64,000 nucleotides of DNA from Rhizobium sp. NFR03 (GTDB lineage Bacteria; Pseudomonadota; Alphaproteobacteria; Rhizobiales; Rhizobiaceae), in the NCBI RefSeq assembly GCF_900111275.1, contig NZ_FOGR01000009.1, forward strand, positions 109,566 through 173,565, in the 5' to 3' direction. The first letter of the stretch is position 1; every line of letters begins with the position of its first letter. Positions 17,050-26,481 of this stretch are shown here, in pieces. The notes under the pieces are model-generated. The model searched no databases, was not told where the DNA came from, and saw only the letters and a program-made list of their open reading frames with translations. The position numbers were made by a program, and so were the translations under genes.

Positions 17050-18015
17050 ATGACCCGTGTGATCGTGATTGGAGCAACGGGGCATGTCGGGACCTACCTT
17101 GTTCCCACCCTCGTTGAAGCAGGGTATGAGGTTGTCGCCATCAGTCGTGGCGTGGCCGAACCCTACCAGCCGCACACGGCCTGGCGTCACGTCGAACGTC
17201 TGCAAATGGATCGGGAGGCGCTGGAGCGCGCCGGTACTTTCGGCAAGGATATCCTGTCTCTGAAGCCCGACATCGTCATCGACATGATCTGCTTCACAAA
17301 ACCCAGCGCTGAAATGCTGATTGGAGCGCTGGCTGGTCATGTCGGTCATTTCCTTCACACAGGCACGATCTGGACCCACGGCACGTCTGTTGCCGTTCCA
17401 ACTGTTGAGGACACACCAAAATATCCGTTTGGCGACTATGGGGTGAAGAAAGCCGAGATCGAGACCTACCTGTTGAAGAAGGCGCATCAGGACGGGTTTC
17501 CCGTGACCATTCTTCATCCCGGGCACATCGTCGGACCGGGCTGGGCCCCGCTCAACCCGCAGGGCAACTTCAATCCGCAGGTGTTTTCGGTGCTGGCGCG
17601 CGGCGACAAACTTGCCTTGCCGAACTTCGGCCTGGAGACTGTCCACCACGTCCATGCGGAAGATGTCGCCCGCTTGTTCATGGCGGTCATTTCCTCTCGT
17701 GCAACGGCAATCGGTGAGAGTTTCCATGCTGTCTCCGAGAAGGCACTGACGCTGCGCGGATATGCAGAGAGCATGTCGCGCTGGTTCGGTCATGAACCCG
17801 AACTGGAATTCCTTCCCTATGACCAATGGGCAGCTGGCCAGAACGCCGAAGACGCGAAAGCCACCTGGGAGCATATTGCGCGCAGCCCGAATTGCTCGAT
17901 GGAAAAGGCGCGGCGTCTCCTCGGCTTCGTCCCCCGGCACACATCGCTGCAAGCGGTACAGGAAGCGGTGACGTGGCTCATTACGAGGGGTAAGGTAGAA
18001 TCGGCATTGGAATAA
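17050..18015 (+). CDS. NAD-dependent epimerase/dehydratase family protein
   Basis: This 321-residue extended short-chain dehydrogenase starts MTRVIVIGATGHVGTYLVPT with the GxxGxxG NAD-binding loop. The active-site region FGDYGVKKAEIE holds YxxxK, and ILHPGHIVGPGW follows. I use ATG 17050; a longer frame from 16999 adds 17 residues before the Rossmann strand. It may act on a nucleotide sugar or related metabolite. It is not clearly in an operon; the sugar ABC locus starts 450 bp later in another arrangement. Confidence 0.82.
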   Translation: MTRVIVIGATGHVGTYLVPTLVEAGYEVVAISRGVAEPYQPHTAWRHVERLQMDREALERAGTFGKDILSLKPDIVIDMICFTKPSAEMLIGALAGHVGHFLHTGTIWTHGTSVAVPTVEDTPKYPFGDYGVKKAEIETYLLKKAHQDGFPVTILHPGHIVGPGWAPLNPQGNFNPQVFSVLARGDKLALPNFGLETVHHVHAEDVARLFMAVISSRATAIGESFHAVSEKALTLRGYAESMSRWFGHEPELEFLPYDQWAAGQNAEDAKATWEHIARSPNCSMEKARRLLGFVPRHTSLQAVQEAVTWLITRGKVESALE

Positions 18016-18461
18016 GTAAATTATCTTGATGTGGATGAATATACATAGCTGTAGGGGCACCGAGAGTCGCTCTGAGTTAATACAGTCGGGCTACAGCAGT
18101 ATTATAGCCGCATCTCCCCGCTTACGGCGATGTACGGCATGTCTAAGCTTATCATCAACAGTTCCTGTGAATGAACCGTCCGCGGGCCAGGCAGCTTGTT
18201 GGAGAAGTTCTAAAATCCCGATCGTTCCGGAGATGATCGATGTGTGGCAATTCCTACGCCCGACGCCTAGACAAGAGCGGCGTTAGTATCGACGAAGCGG
18301 CCAGTGCCGGAATCGATACACCGCATCTTTTCCAAAGCGAAACAGGGACATGCATACGCAGAGCGTTGCGGACTTCAGGGCACGCGTCAGTTTGTTTTGC
18401 AGCTTTACCATGTGGTGCCCGATCCGGTAAAAGCAGCAACTGACCAAGGAAAGATGAAGCT
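18016..18461. other. Intergenic region upstream of the ROK regulator
   Basis: This 446-bp stretch has short open frames without ribosome sites or family features. It presumably holds the ROK promoter. I see nothing else. Confidence 0.3.
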
Positions 18462-19625
18462 TTGTCCTTAGCACGCGTGCCTATAGCTATCCCAGCAACC
18501 TTCACATCGAGCGCACGTGCCGTTTTCAAACGCTTAGTCGCCGTTGGGCAAGCAACACGTCCGCAGTTGTGTGAGGACCTCAATCTTTCACGTCCGACAT
18601 TGTCGGCAGCTATGGCGGAGCTAAGCCGGCTGGATTACGTGGAAGTCATTGGGCAAGCACAAGGCCATACGGGACGGACGGCTGCTATCTATCAAATTGG
18701 CAAGGGCGCAGGGCATACGATCGCGGTGGATGCCGGGTCAACGGTCATTCGCTATCGCGCGACCTATCTGGACGGCCGAGTGCTTTTGGCTGGGATTTAC
18801 CCGCTTTCTTCAGGTCAACGCCATATGAGCGCTGAGATTAGCCGTATGGTTGATCAGGCTATCACCGAGGTACTTAAGGCAGTTATGCCAGAGTGGGGAC
18901 CGCTCCGCGCCATTGGAGTAGCAGTGCCGGCCCGCGTCACAGGCCAATCGCGGCTCGTGCAGCCTGACCGCGAGCTTTGGACGTTCGATGGCTTCACACC
19001 ACCACCCGGCGTGCCCCTTGTCCTGGAAAATAACGTCAATTGTGCTGCTATCGCCGAACACAACTACGGAGCCGCCATCGGGCGCCGTGACTTTGCGTTC
19101 GTGCAGGTAGGCCTGAAGATTGGCATGGGGACCGTGTTAAGCGGCGAGCTTATCCGTGGTCAGAATGGCGCAGCTGGCGAAGTCAGTCATATCCCATTTC
19201 CCTGGAGCGCAAACGAGAGGCCGCAGCCGGAGACATTGGAAGATTATCTTGGCGTAGACGCCTTCATGGAGCGCGTGCGGTCAGATTGGCCGGGAGATGA
19301 TCTCCCGCGAGACAGTCTCGACCTCTTCGAAAGGGCCAGCAAAGGCGACGTGGCCGCAACGGATCATGTCAGGCGGCACGGGCATGACATAGGACGGCTC
19401 GTCGCTGCGTGTGTAGCTGTTATCGATCCTGGCTTTGTTGTGCTCGGTGGAGGCGTGGGCAGCCTTCCTTTGCTGCTCCCGTATGTTCGGGAGGAAATTG
19501 CGAGACTAAGCTATTCCACCGATATTGTGACGAGTACTCTTGGCGCTGATGCGACGCTGCTCGGTATCGGCAAGTTGGCCGCGGCCCATGCTCAGGCAGA
19601 TCTGATTGACGCTGTAAACGGCTGA
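18462..19625 (+). CDS. ROK-family transcriptional regulator
   Basis: The 387-residue protein has an N-terminal winged helix (TRPQLCEDLNLSRPTLSAAMAEL), then the ROK actin-like fold: TIAVDAGSTVIRY, VVLGGGVGSLPLLLP, ALENN-type sugar site LENNVNCAAIAEHNYG and NGAAGEVSH. The TTG start at 18462 has AAGGA 11 nt before it. ROK regulators bind sugars or sugar phosphates and repress transport operons. It is convergent with the ABC importer operon that ends 72 bp away, so that operon is its likely target. The usual zinc-binding CxCGxxGC motif is absent. Confidence 0.88.
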   Translation: MSLARVPIAIPATFTSSARAVFKRLVAVGQATRPQLCEDLNLSRPTLSAAMAELSRLDYVEVIGQAQGHTGRTAAIYQIGKGAGHTIAVDAGSTVIRYRATYLDGRVLLAGIYPLSSGQRHMSAEISRMVDQAITEVLKAVMPEWGPLRAIGVAVPARVTGQSRLVQPDRELWTFDGFTPPPGVPLVLENNVNCAAIAEHNYGAAIGRRDFAFVQVGLKIGMGTVLSGELIRGQNGAAGEVSHIPFPWSANERPQPETLEDYLGVDAFMERVRSDWPGDDLPRDSLDLFERASKGDVAATDHVRRHGHDIGRLVAACVAVIDPGFVVLGGGVGSLPLLLPYVREEIARLSYSTDIVTSTLGADATLLGIGKLAAAHAQADLIDAVNG

Positions 19626-19648
19626 CATCACTCGGGAAAACAAACGAA

Positions 19649-19671
19649 GGAGCGGCCAAACTGACCGCCCC
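19649..19671. terminator. Candidate bidirectional terminator
   Basis: GGAGCGG (19649-19655) and CCGCCCC (19665-19671) form a short GC-rich stem with one mismatch and a 9-nt loop, followed by TTATTCT on the plus strand. It lies in the 72-bp gap between two convergent genes. Confidence 0.4.
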
Positions 19672-19697
19672 TTATTCTCAAAGTGTGGATAGGCCGT

Positions 19698-20690
19698 TCA
19701 ATCGGCTTTGATCTTCGTGTCCGTTTGGCGGTACCGGAACTTCGTGTCCGTCAGCCCTAAGGCATCCGACAAGGTTGCCGCCAGAAGCTGTGCGGGCAAG
19801 ATATCGAGGATCGCGCGAGCGATGCGGCTGGTTTGCGCCGGAACGCGAATGACGACGAGGTTTTCGGCATCTGCCACATCTTCTGCCGTGATCAGCAGAA
19901 CGCCACTGCCGATGGCGGCCATATCCTGTGCGAGCTTGATCTCGCGCCCATCCCCGATGATGACGACGCCCGTGGTTGCATCCATCGGCTCCATTGGCCC
20001 GTGCAGATAGTGCAGCGTGTCCGAAGGACCTGCGGGAATGCGGGCGGCTTCGCGGATCAGGAGCGAAGCCCCGTCGGCTGTACCGAATGCAGATCCAGCG
20101 CCGACGCAGTCGATCGCCCGTCGATTATTGAAGATCACAGCTGCGGCTTCCATACGATCGCCGGCCGTCTTCAGAACGTCAGCGGCGATCGCAGGCAGTG
20201 TGGCCCACTCGACTGATGCGCGCCCGGCGACCTTGTCTGCGAGAAGGCCTGCAGCAATGAGCGTACCGGTGTAGCCGGTGCTTGAGGGGGTTGCGTCCGA
20301 TCCGCTTGCAAAATGAATATGAGCGCCCACGACGGAGGAGAGCGGATTGTTGCCCTCCTTGGTAATGCCGAAAGACGGGCATCCCTGATGTGCCTGAATG
20401 GCGGAGACCGGCTCGATGCTACGTCCGCCGGCAGACATGGCAATGATGCTGTCAGCCATATCGCCGCCCTGCATCAAATCAACGGCCCGGATGGCTTGGG
20501 CTCGCCGGCCTAGGCGCTGAAATTCGCCAGCGACCACCGTTGCTGCCGCGAAGCTTGCACCGATGCCTGTGATGCCTATGAGGCCTGCCTTGAGCGGTGA
20601 AGCATCGATGTGCTCAAGGTCGGCGCTTGCAGCAGCGATGCTATCGCGCAGAGATTCCGGCTGACGCGCAATTGTGGCTCTGTAACTCAT
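19698..20690 (-). CDS. SIS-domain sugar isomerase/deaminase-like protein
   Basis: This 330-residue protein resembles the isomerase half of GlmS-type proteins, with two SIS domains: LIGITGIGASFAAATVV with DSIIAMSAGGRSIEPVSAI, then AIDCVGAGSAFGTADGASLLIREAARIPAG. SIS domains bind phosphosugars. I use ATG 20690 (MSYRATIARQPESLRDS), preceded by AAAGGA, rather than 20705. As the last gene of an importer operon with a sugar kinase, it probably isomerises or deaminates the phosphorylated sugar, an amino sugar being the best guess. No glutaminase domain is present. Confidence 0.82.
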   Translation of the reverse strand: MSYRATIARQPESLRDSIAAASADLEHIDASPLKAGLIGITGIGASFAAATVVAGEFQRLGRRAQAIRAVDLMQGGDMADSIIAMSAGGRSIEPVSAIQAHQGCPSFGITKEGNNPLSSVVGAHIHFASGSDATPSSTGYTGTLIAAGLLADKVAGRASVEWATLPAIAADVLKTAGDRMEAAAVIFNNRRAIDCVGAGSAFGTADGASLLIREAARIPAGPSDTLHYLHGPMEPMDATTGVVIIGDGREIKLAQDMAAIGSGVLLITAEDVADAENLVVIRVPAQTSRIARAILDILPAQLLAATLSDALGLTDTKFRYRQTDTKIKAD

Positions 20691-20738
20691 GGGAAATCCT
20701 TTCATTTAAAGAATCCGGCACTGTTAGGCCGGCAAGGG

Positions 20739-21677
20739 TTAAGCTGACCGACCAGCCCGTTCGGGCAGCGCGGAAAGGGGTATCGAGGCCGCAAAGGCCT
20801 TGGCGATGTTGCAGGCACCTTCGACAGGCGGACCCGGATAGATCGAAACGGAAAGAGAGCTGCCGAAGCGCGCGTCCATGGCGTGCAGAAAGGCGTTGGC
20901 CAAACCCGGCTGCGCGACGATCACACCGCCGCCAGCGACGACGCTCGACGCCTCGGCCCCCAACATCCGCAGCCGCTCCACGAGATCAACAAGCGCAGAA
21001 GCACCTTCATCGATTACGGTCTGTGCAATCTTCGACCCCATGGATGCGGCGTCGAAGATTGTCGAGGCGTGGCGACCGAGGGCTGCCGCACCGCCGGCGC
21101 TGGCAATTTGACTCCCGATCCGCGCGGGGTTGTCGATGTTGAGTGCACTAAACAGTGCACGCACCAGCGGCTCATCGGGAGTGCCACCGCAATCGAGGTA
21201 TTTGCTTACAGCGCGTCCGGCCTCGCGGACCAAGCCGGCGGCACTTCCTTCGTCTCCGATAACCCAGCCCCATCCCCCAGCGACAAGCATCCGGCCGTCC
21301 GTGTTGCGAGTTACAGCAATGGAGCCCGTTCCCGCCACGACGCCGATCCCGTTGATCTCACCGATCGAGGCTGGAATGAGCTCCGCATCGTTCACGATCT
21401 TGACGGGTATGGTGGTTACCGCGCGAAACCCGGCTGCGAACGCATCGCATTCCTCTTGGTTGTCACAACCGTGCGCACCGACGGCAATGGCGTCGACCGT
21501 CCGCGCCCCAGCCAGGGTTTCCACAAAGTCGACAAGGGCACGGGCGTCCCCGGTCCAGTCACGCAATCGCCACTCGCCGCTGGGAACGATCAGATCATCG
21601 GCATGCCCTGCCGGATCATATGCGCGCAGGTGAGTTTTCGTCCCACCGATATCGATCCCGACGGTGATCCCGTTCAT
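20739..21677 (-). CDS. BadF/BadG-family sugar kinase, N-acetylglucosamine-kinase-like
   Basis: The 312-residue protein has the actin-like ATPase pattern: VGIDIGGTKTHLRAYDPAG (phosphate 1), GVVAGTGSIAVTRN (phosphate 2), GGWGWVIGDEGSAAGLVREA, and VVAGGGVIVAQPGLANAF (adenosine). This matches eukaryote-type GlcNAc kinases of the BadF/BadG/BcrA/BcrD family. It should phosphorylate the imported sugar in the cytoplasm. It lies between the ABC ATPase and SIS genes in one operon. An amino-sugar substrate is inferred from the kinase family and the SIS partner. Confidence 0.83.
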   Translation of the reverse strand: MNGITVGIDIGGTKTHLRAYDPAGHADDLIVPSGEWRLRDWTGDARALVDFVETLAGARTVDAIAVGAHGCDNQEECDAFAAGFRAVTTIPVKIVNDAELIPASIGEINGIGVVAGTGSIAVTRNTDGRMLVAGGWGWVIGDEGSAAGLVREAGRAVSKYLDCGGTPDEPLVRALFSALNIDNPARIGSQIASAGGAAALGRHASTIFDAASMGSKIAQTVIDEGASALVDLVERLRMLGAEASSVVAGGGVIVAQPGLANAFLHAMDARFGSSLSVSIYPGPPVEGACNIAKAFAASIPLSALPERAGRSA

Positions 21678-21731
21678 GGGTAGTCTCCAGAAGTCTGTTC
21701 AAGTGATAAGGGGCGCGCCAGATGTGGGCGT

Positions 21732-22838
21732 TCAGGTGCTAGCGGGCCGCAGGCGCTTGCCAGATGTGTCGAAGACCAGCGCCTTGTCCGTAGCGATGTG
21801 AACGGACGTCTCCACCGTACCCTGATGCCGCCGCCCGTGGTTCTGGGCGACCAGCCGTTCGCCGTTTGCTAAAACGGTATGCACCGAGGTCAGATCTCCC
21901 AGCTCCTCCACCAGTGTCACCCTGGCCGGAAGGCCGGCGGCTGTTGAGGGTTCGGATGCGATGGTGGCGTGTTCCGGCCGTATGCCAAGCTCGATATTGC
22001 GGATAGACGGATCAAAGCCCGTGAAGGGGATCGGAAGGGGCGGGATCTTTGGGTCGCCGCCAAGCCCAGCGACGATGATATGATCATGTGCCACGTCTGT
22101 GACCTGGCCGGACAGGAAGTTCATGGTCGGCGTGCCTATGAAGCCGGCGACGAACTTGTTGTCTGGATCGTCATAGAGGTCGAGAGGGCGGCCCACCTGT
22201 TGGATCTTGCCGCCGTTCAGCACGACGATCTTGTCGGCAAGCGTCATGGCTTCGACCTGATCATGCGTGACGTAGATCATGGTCGCGCGCAGCCGGGAAT
22301 GCAGCTCTATTAATTCGGCCCGCATCTGGACGCGCAGCTCGGCGTCCAGATTGGAGAGGGGTTCGTCAAACAGGAAGATCTTCGGCTGACGCACGATGGC
22401 GCGGCCTATGGCGACGCGCTGCTTCTGGCCGCCAGACAGCTGCGCTGGGCGACGATCGAGAAGATGTGTCAGCCGCAGAATCTCGGCTGCGCGCTCCACT
22501 TTTTGCTTACGCTCCGCCATCGGCGCGCGCGCCATGGTCAGGCTGAAGGCCATGTTCTCGAACACGGTTAGATGCGGATAAAGCGCGTAGGACTGGAACA
22601 CCATAGCGATGCCCCGCTTTGCCGGGTCGATATCGTTGATGACGCGATCGTCCAGGCGCATCTCGCCAGCGGTGATGTCCTCGAGCCCCGAAATCATTCG
22701 TAGCAGCGTCGACTTTCCGCATCCCGAAGGTCCGACAAACACGACGAACTCGCCGCTGTTGATATCGAGGTTGATGTCGTTGAGAACCTCGACCGTGCCA
22801 TAGGCTTTGGTGGCATTCTTAATCTGTAAGCTGGACAT
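21732..22838 (-). CDS. Sugar ABC transporter ATP-binding protein (UgpC/MalK type)
   Basis: This 368-residue protein has Walker [15 protein letters not shown], signature [14 protein letters not shown], Walker [18 protein letters not shown] and a C-terminal TOBE region ([10 protein letters not shown]), the MalK/UgpC layout of carbohydrate importers. I use ATG 22838 ([14 protein letters not shown]); the ATG at 22856 is possible. The longer frame upstream merely reads through the permease in another frame. It energises the two permeases encoded just upstream. Confidence 0.9.
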   Translation of the reverse strand: MSSLQIKNATKAYGTVEVLNDINLDINSGEFVVFVGPSGCGKSTLLRMISGLEDITAGEMRLDDRVINDIDPAKRGIAMVFQSYALYPHLTVFENMAFSLTMARAPMAERKQKVERAAEILRLTHLLDRRPAQLSGGQKQRVAIGRAIVRQPKIFLFDEPLSNLDAELRVQMRAELIELHSRLRATMIYVTHDQVEAMTLADKIVVLNGGKIQQVGRPLDLYDDPDNKFVAGFIGTPTMNFLSGQVTDVAHDHIIVAGLGGDPKIPPLPIPFTGFDPSIRNIELGIRPEHATIASEPSTAAGLPARVTLVEELGDLTSVHTVLANGERLVAQNHGRRHQGTVETSVHIATDKALVFDTSGKRLRPAST

Positions 22839-22921
22839 AGCGATAACCTTGTTCATGGCTGGTCGCGCCGCAGAAGACCTGCGGTCAGAACGGGAAGGTG
22901 TCGGGGAGGCGCCGAGAGCGC

Positions 22922-23818
22922 CTAGCCCTTTGTTCCGGAATGGGCGATCCCCTCGACGATCTGACGCTGAAAGATCAGGAAGAAGATGAGGGGAGGGACG
23001 GCAGCAAGCAGGTTGGCCGTCATCACGATATCGACTGTCGTGTGCGAATAGGGGGCGTTGAACAGTCCGACAACTTGACCGACCGTGTACATGTGCGGGC
23101 TCGGCGCAACGATTAGCGGCCAGATGTAGTTTCCCCAGGTGTTCATGAATGTGAGGATGGCAAGCGTCACGAGCGCGTTCTTCGAGAGAGGCAGTGCTAC
23201 GTGCCAGTAGATCTGGAAGTGGTTTGCACCGTCGAGCCGGGCCGCTTCGATCATCTCCGCCGGAATGCTTTTCATGAACTGGATGAGCATGAAGAGGCCG
23301 AAGGCAGAAGCGAGCCCAGGCACGACGAGGCCCTGCATAGTGTTCAGCCATCCCAGCTGAACCGTGAGCAGATAGGTCGGAATGATCGTCACAGCCGTCG
23401 GCACCATGAGAGAGAGCATGACAATACCAAACAGGAGGCTCTTGCCGGGAAACTGGAACTGCGCGAATTCGAAGGCCGCCATCGAGGAGAACAGAAGAAT
23501 GCCAGCGATCGTCAGGAGCGTGTACATGACGGACACGTAGTAGGCCCGGAGGTAGTCGGTCTCCGTGAAGATGATGAGGATGTTGTTGAGGCCGGCACTC
23601 AGTGACGTCGGGTAGAGGCGGGGGTTGATTGAGATGGGGACGCCCGGCTCAGAGAACACGACATTGAACATCCACCAGATCGGAAAAACGGCAACGATGG
23701 CAATGCCGATCGCGAGGATCCATTTCAGGACCGTAGCGAAGGAGGGAGACCATCTGCGAGAGCCGTTAGCGGAAGCCTGGAGAGAAAGGTTTTCAGCAGC
23801 ATTTACGGTCGTGCTCAT
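22922..23818 (-). CDS. Carbohydrate ABC transporter permease (MalG type)
   Basis: The 298-residue protein has six predicted membrane segments and the cytoplasmic EAA loop [22 protein letters not shown], which docks on the ATPase. The N-terminal segment [20 protein letters not shown] and the ending [14 protein letters not shown] are typical of the MalG half of sugar importers. It overlaps the start of the other permease gene by 4 bp. Confidence 0.9.
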   Translation of the reverse strand: MSTTVNAAENLSLQASANGSRRWSPSFATVLKWILAIGIAIVAVFPIWWMFNVVFSEPGVPISINPRLYPTSLSAGLNNILIIFTETDYLRAYYVSVMYTLLTIAGILLFSSMAAFEFAQFQFPGKSLLFGIVMLSLMVPTAVTIIPTYLLTVQLGWLNTMQGLVVPGLASAFGLFMLIQFMKSIPAEMIEAARLDGANHFQIYWHVALPLSKNALVTLAILTFMNTWGNYIWPLIVAPSPHMYTVGQVVGLFNAPYSHTTVDIVMTANLLAAVPPLIFFLIFQRQIVEGIAHSGTKG

Positions 23819-24708
23819 ACGTCACCAAATCTTTTGCGCAGGGCGAACATCACGGCTGTCACGCAGACGATGAGGATGGTCAGCATGAAGCCGTAGGCGG
23901 AGGCTTGTCCGAAACGAACGCTACCGAAGCCCCGACCCATCATGTCCATGACGGGGAAAAGGAGCGTGTTGGCGCGGCCGCCGTATTCAGCGAAGGACGA
24001 ACCCGTCAGTAGCCACGGAATATCGAAGACCTGTAGCGCGGAAATCAGGCCGTAGGTGATGACGAAGAAGAGGACTGGCCGGATGGAGGGAATCGTGACA
24101 TGCACGATTTGCTGGAACTTGCTCGCACCGTCGAGACGCGCAGCTTCGTAATAGTGGCGCGGCACGTTCTTCAGACCAGCCAGAAGAATGACCATGTTGA
24201 AGCCAGCGGAAACCCAGACATCGACAGCGATCATAGCATAGAGCATCGTGCCGGTATCATTGAGGAACTGGACTGACGGGACGCCAAACCAGGCGAGCAC
24301 AGTGTTCAAGAGACCGAAGTTCGGGGCGTAGATCCAGCGCCATATCGTGGCTGCAAGGAAAAGCGGCATCACCACCGGAATGAAGAAGGCGCTGCGGAAG
24401 AATTTTGCCCAGAAGCCGCTGAAGCTGTCGACCAGCAGGGCGAGCCCAAGGGCAACGGAGATGCCGAGTGGCACGGTGATCGCTACGTAGACAAGGAGGT
24501 TCCAGGTAGCCTTCTCGAAGCTTCGCGACGTGAAGACCTTCGTGTAGTTTGCAAGCCCTACGAATTGTGAGCTCTGTGCGGCATTCCACTCGAAGAACGA
24601 ATAGAAGAACCCGCTGGCAATGGGATAGAGAAAGAAGACTGCAAAGAGCAGCATGAAGGGAGACAGCATCAGGTAATGCGCGATGCTGCGCGTCGTTCTC
24701 GATGACAT
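23815..24708 (-). CDS. Carbohydrate ABC transporter permease (MalF/UgpA type)
   Basis: This 297-residue protein has six predicted membrane segments and the EAA loop [21 protein letters not shown]. The start SIAHYLMLSPFMLLFAVFFLYPI is the usual first segment of UgpA/MalF-like permeases. It forms the channel with the MalG-type partner, whose start codon overlaps its end. It is part of the binding protein-permease-permease-ATPase-kinase-SIS operon. Confidence 0.9.
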   Translation of the reverse strand: MSSRTTRSIAHYLMLSPFMLLFAVFFLYPIASGFFYSFFEWNAAQSSQFVGLANYTKVFTSRSFEKATWNLLVYVAITVPLGISVALGLALLVDSFSGFWAKFFRSAFFIPVVMPLFLAATIWRWIYAPNFGLLNTVLAWFGVPSVQFLNDTGTMLYAMIAVDVWVSAGFNMVILLAGLKNVPRHYYEAARLDGASKFQQIVHVTIPSIRPVLFFVITYGLISALQVFDIPWLLTGSSFAEYGGRANTLLFPVMDMMGRGFGSVRFGQASAYGFMLTILIVCVTAVMFALRKRFGDV

Positions 24709-24772
24709 GGTATTTCCTTCAACGCGAGGTCCGTAGCAGCGGGCAGAACCCGCTGCTGGAAAGACACGACGG

Positions 24773-26044
24773 TCACCCGTCTGCGAGGATCTCGTTCAGT
24801 TCCTCGACAAGTTGCGAAGCCGCTTCATCGGGTGTCATCTCGCCATCGGCCACGGCAGAGGCATTGTCGGTGATGGCCGACCAGTAGCTGTTCGGAAAGG
24901 TGCCGAGGAAGAAGGGCGGCTTGTTGTAGAGCGCGGTCTTGGCAGACTCAGCCGTCGCCGCCAGAAGAGGATTGCCTGAAACCGAGGGGTCAGCGAGAGA
25001 CTCTAAGTTGCTGTTATACCGTCCGAGTGCTGCAGCCCAGCGGATCATCTGCTGCTTCTCGGTTACAAACGCCGCAAACTCAAACGCGAGCTTGGAGTTG
25101 GCTTTGGGAGCAACGCCGATAAACTCATATCCCTGTACGCCAGCCCTTTTACCTTCCGCAGCACCCGGCACCATGACCCAGTCATACTTAAGACCAGACG
25201 TCTTGGCGGCCTGCTCCAATGGTGGATTGACCCAAGGGCCGTTGATATAGAACGCAAGCTCGTTACTAATGAAAAGGTCGCGCGTTGCCTGGTCATTGAC
25301 ATTGGTGCCCGTGGAGAACGGCTTCAACTTCTGTAAGAAATCCGCCGTCTTGGCATATTTCTCTGGATTGACCAGTGTCTTCTTCGCATCGAAATCGGCA
25401 CCCCACTCGCTGGCTTCGGCGACACCCGAGTAGATGTTGAGAAAGGACGCCCAGTTCTGCGTCATGTCGGGAACGCCGTACTTCCCCGCTGCCTTCACTT
25501 TCTCCATCTGGGACAGCCAGTCCGCCCAGTCCCTGATCGGCGCCTTAGTATCGACGCCGGCCTGCTCAAGAACCGTCAGGTTGCGAAACATCAGGGAGCC
25601 ATAGCCGGTGTAGGGTATGCAGTACATCGTCTCGGGCTTCGGCGTACACATTGATATCAGTTCCTTGTTGAACTGAGCACGAAAGGTGTCGGGCGTTGCC
25701 ATCCACTCCGCATAGATGTTCTTCAGTGCACCAGCCTCAACAAGGGAGGACCCGGCGGATGTCGAGTTCATGAAGACATCGGGGCCGCTTCCGCTGGCAG
25801 CGCCTGCGATCTGCCCCGACAGCAGGTCGTCGTCACCTTTGCCTGCGATGTTAATCGTAAGGCCAGGATGCTTTGCCTCGAATTCGTCGATGAACGTCTG
25901 CTGCAGTTTTAGGGCCTCTCCCTGTGCGAAATCGGAATAGACCCAATATTCAAGAACAACATTCTCTCGCGCATATGCACCGCCCGTAGCGACGAACGTA
26001 CCAGTCAGGATCGTACTGAGGCAGAAGCTGGCTTTCGTAATCAT
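24773..26044 (-). CDS. Extracellular solute-binding protein of the sugar ABC importer
   Basis: The 423-residue precursor starts at ATG 26044 after an AGGAGA box. The N-terminus MITKASFCLSTILTG is a signal peptide, probably cut after GGAYA. The mature protein shows the family 1 binding fold: VLEYWVYSDF, GPDVFMNSTSAGSSLVEAG, and AFYINGPWVNPP. It captures the substrate in the periplasm for the permeases downstream. It is the first gene of the operon and is preceded by a candidate ROK operator. The substrate cannot be read directly. Confidence 0.9.
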   Translation of the reverse strand: MITKASFCLSTILTGTFVATGGAYARENVVLEYWVYSDFAQGEALKLQQTFIDEFEAKHPGLTINIAGKGDDDLLSGQIAGAASGSGPDVFMNSTSAGSSLVEAGALKNIYAEWMATPDTFRAQFNKELISMCTPKPETMYCIPYTGYGSLMFRNLTVLEQAGVDTKAPIRDWADWLSQMEKVKAAGKYGVPDMTQNWASFLNIYSGVAEASEWGADFDAKKTLVNPEKYAKTADFLQKLKPFSTGTNVNDQATRDLFISNELAFYINGPWVNPPLEQAAKTSGLKYDWVMVPGAAEGKRAGVQGYEFIGVAPKANSKLAFEFAAFVTEKQQMIRWAAALGRYNSNLESLADPSVSGNPLLAATAESAKTALYNKPPFFLGTFPNSYWSAITDNASAVADGEMTPDEAASQLVEELNEILADG

Positions 26045-26105
26045 GATTGTCTCCTGATGCTTGTTGCTGTTCCGCGAGGTGCCTGTTTCAGATCTTCGCT
26101 CGCTA

Positions 26106-26124
26106 TTGTTAGGCACATTAACAA
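26106..26124. promoter_or_regulatory. Candidate regulator-binding inverted repeat before the ABC operon
   Basis: TTGTTA (26106-26111) and TAACAA (26119-26124) are perfect inverted arms with a 7-nt centre, 62-80 bp upstream of the binding-protein start. This is a plausible site for the ROK regulator encoded at the other end of the operon. Confidence 0.4.
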
Positions 26125-26481
26125 ACAAACTCCTAGACGCAACCTGTTTTGTTGGCGGAGGGTCTTTTTTGTGAAGAAGGTCGTCAGCCGTTGGCTGTCG
26201 CTCGCTCATATGCAGGTGAGCGCAGCACGACTCTTGAGGCAGATGATTTCTGCCAAGGGCATTAAGTCACCAGATCGAGCAAGCATTCACACACCGCTTG
26301 GCAGGACATGAGCAAAGAGGGCATTTAGTATAATCGCTCTCTGAGAAGGTATTATAATCTTCTCATCAGTAGGTTTACTATCGATAAGGAGTACTTATCG
26401 ATGGTTAGAGCGCGAACCGGCGATCGTACCGGGTGAGGAACTGTAATATTTATGTAGAGTTCCCATAAGAAATCATTTACC
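26125..26481. other. Divergent intergenic region with two inverted repeats
   Basis: This low-GC gap contains GAGAAG/CTTCTC (26343-26348, 26359-26364) and a perfect repeat ATCGATAAG/CTTATCGAT with 5 nt between arms (26380-26388, 26394-26402). Both lie closer to the DUF1612 gene at 26482 and may be operators for it. No gene is supported. Confidence 0.4.

Noticed and set aside
18026..18443. Short plus-strand frames before the ROK gene
   Set aside because: They lack ribosome sites and family features and are short enough to be chance.
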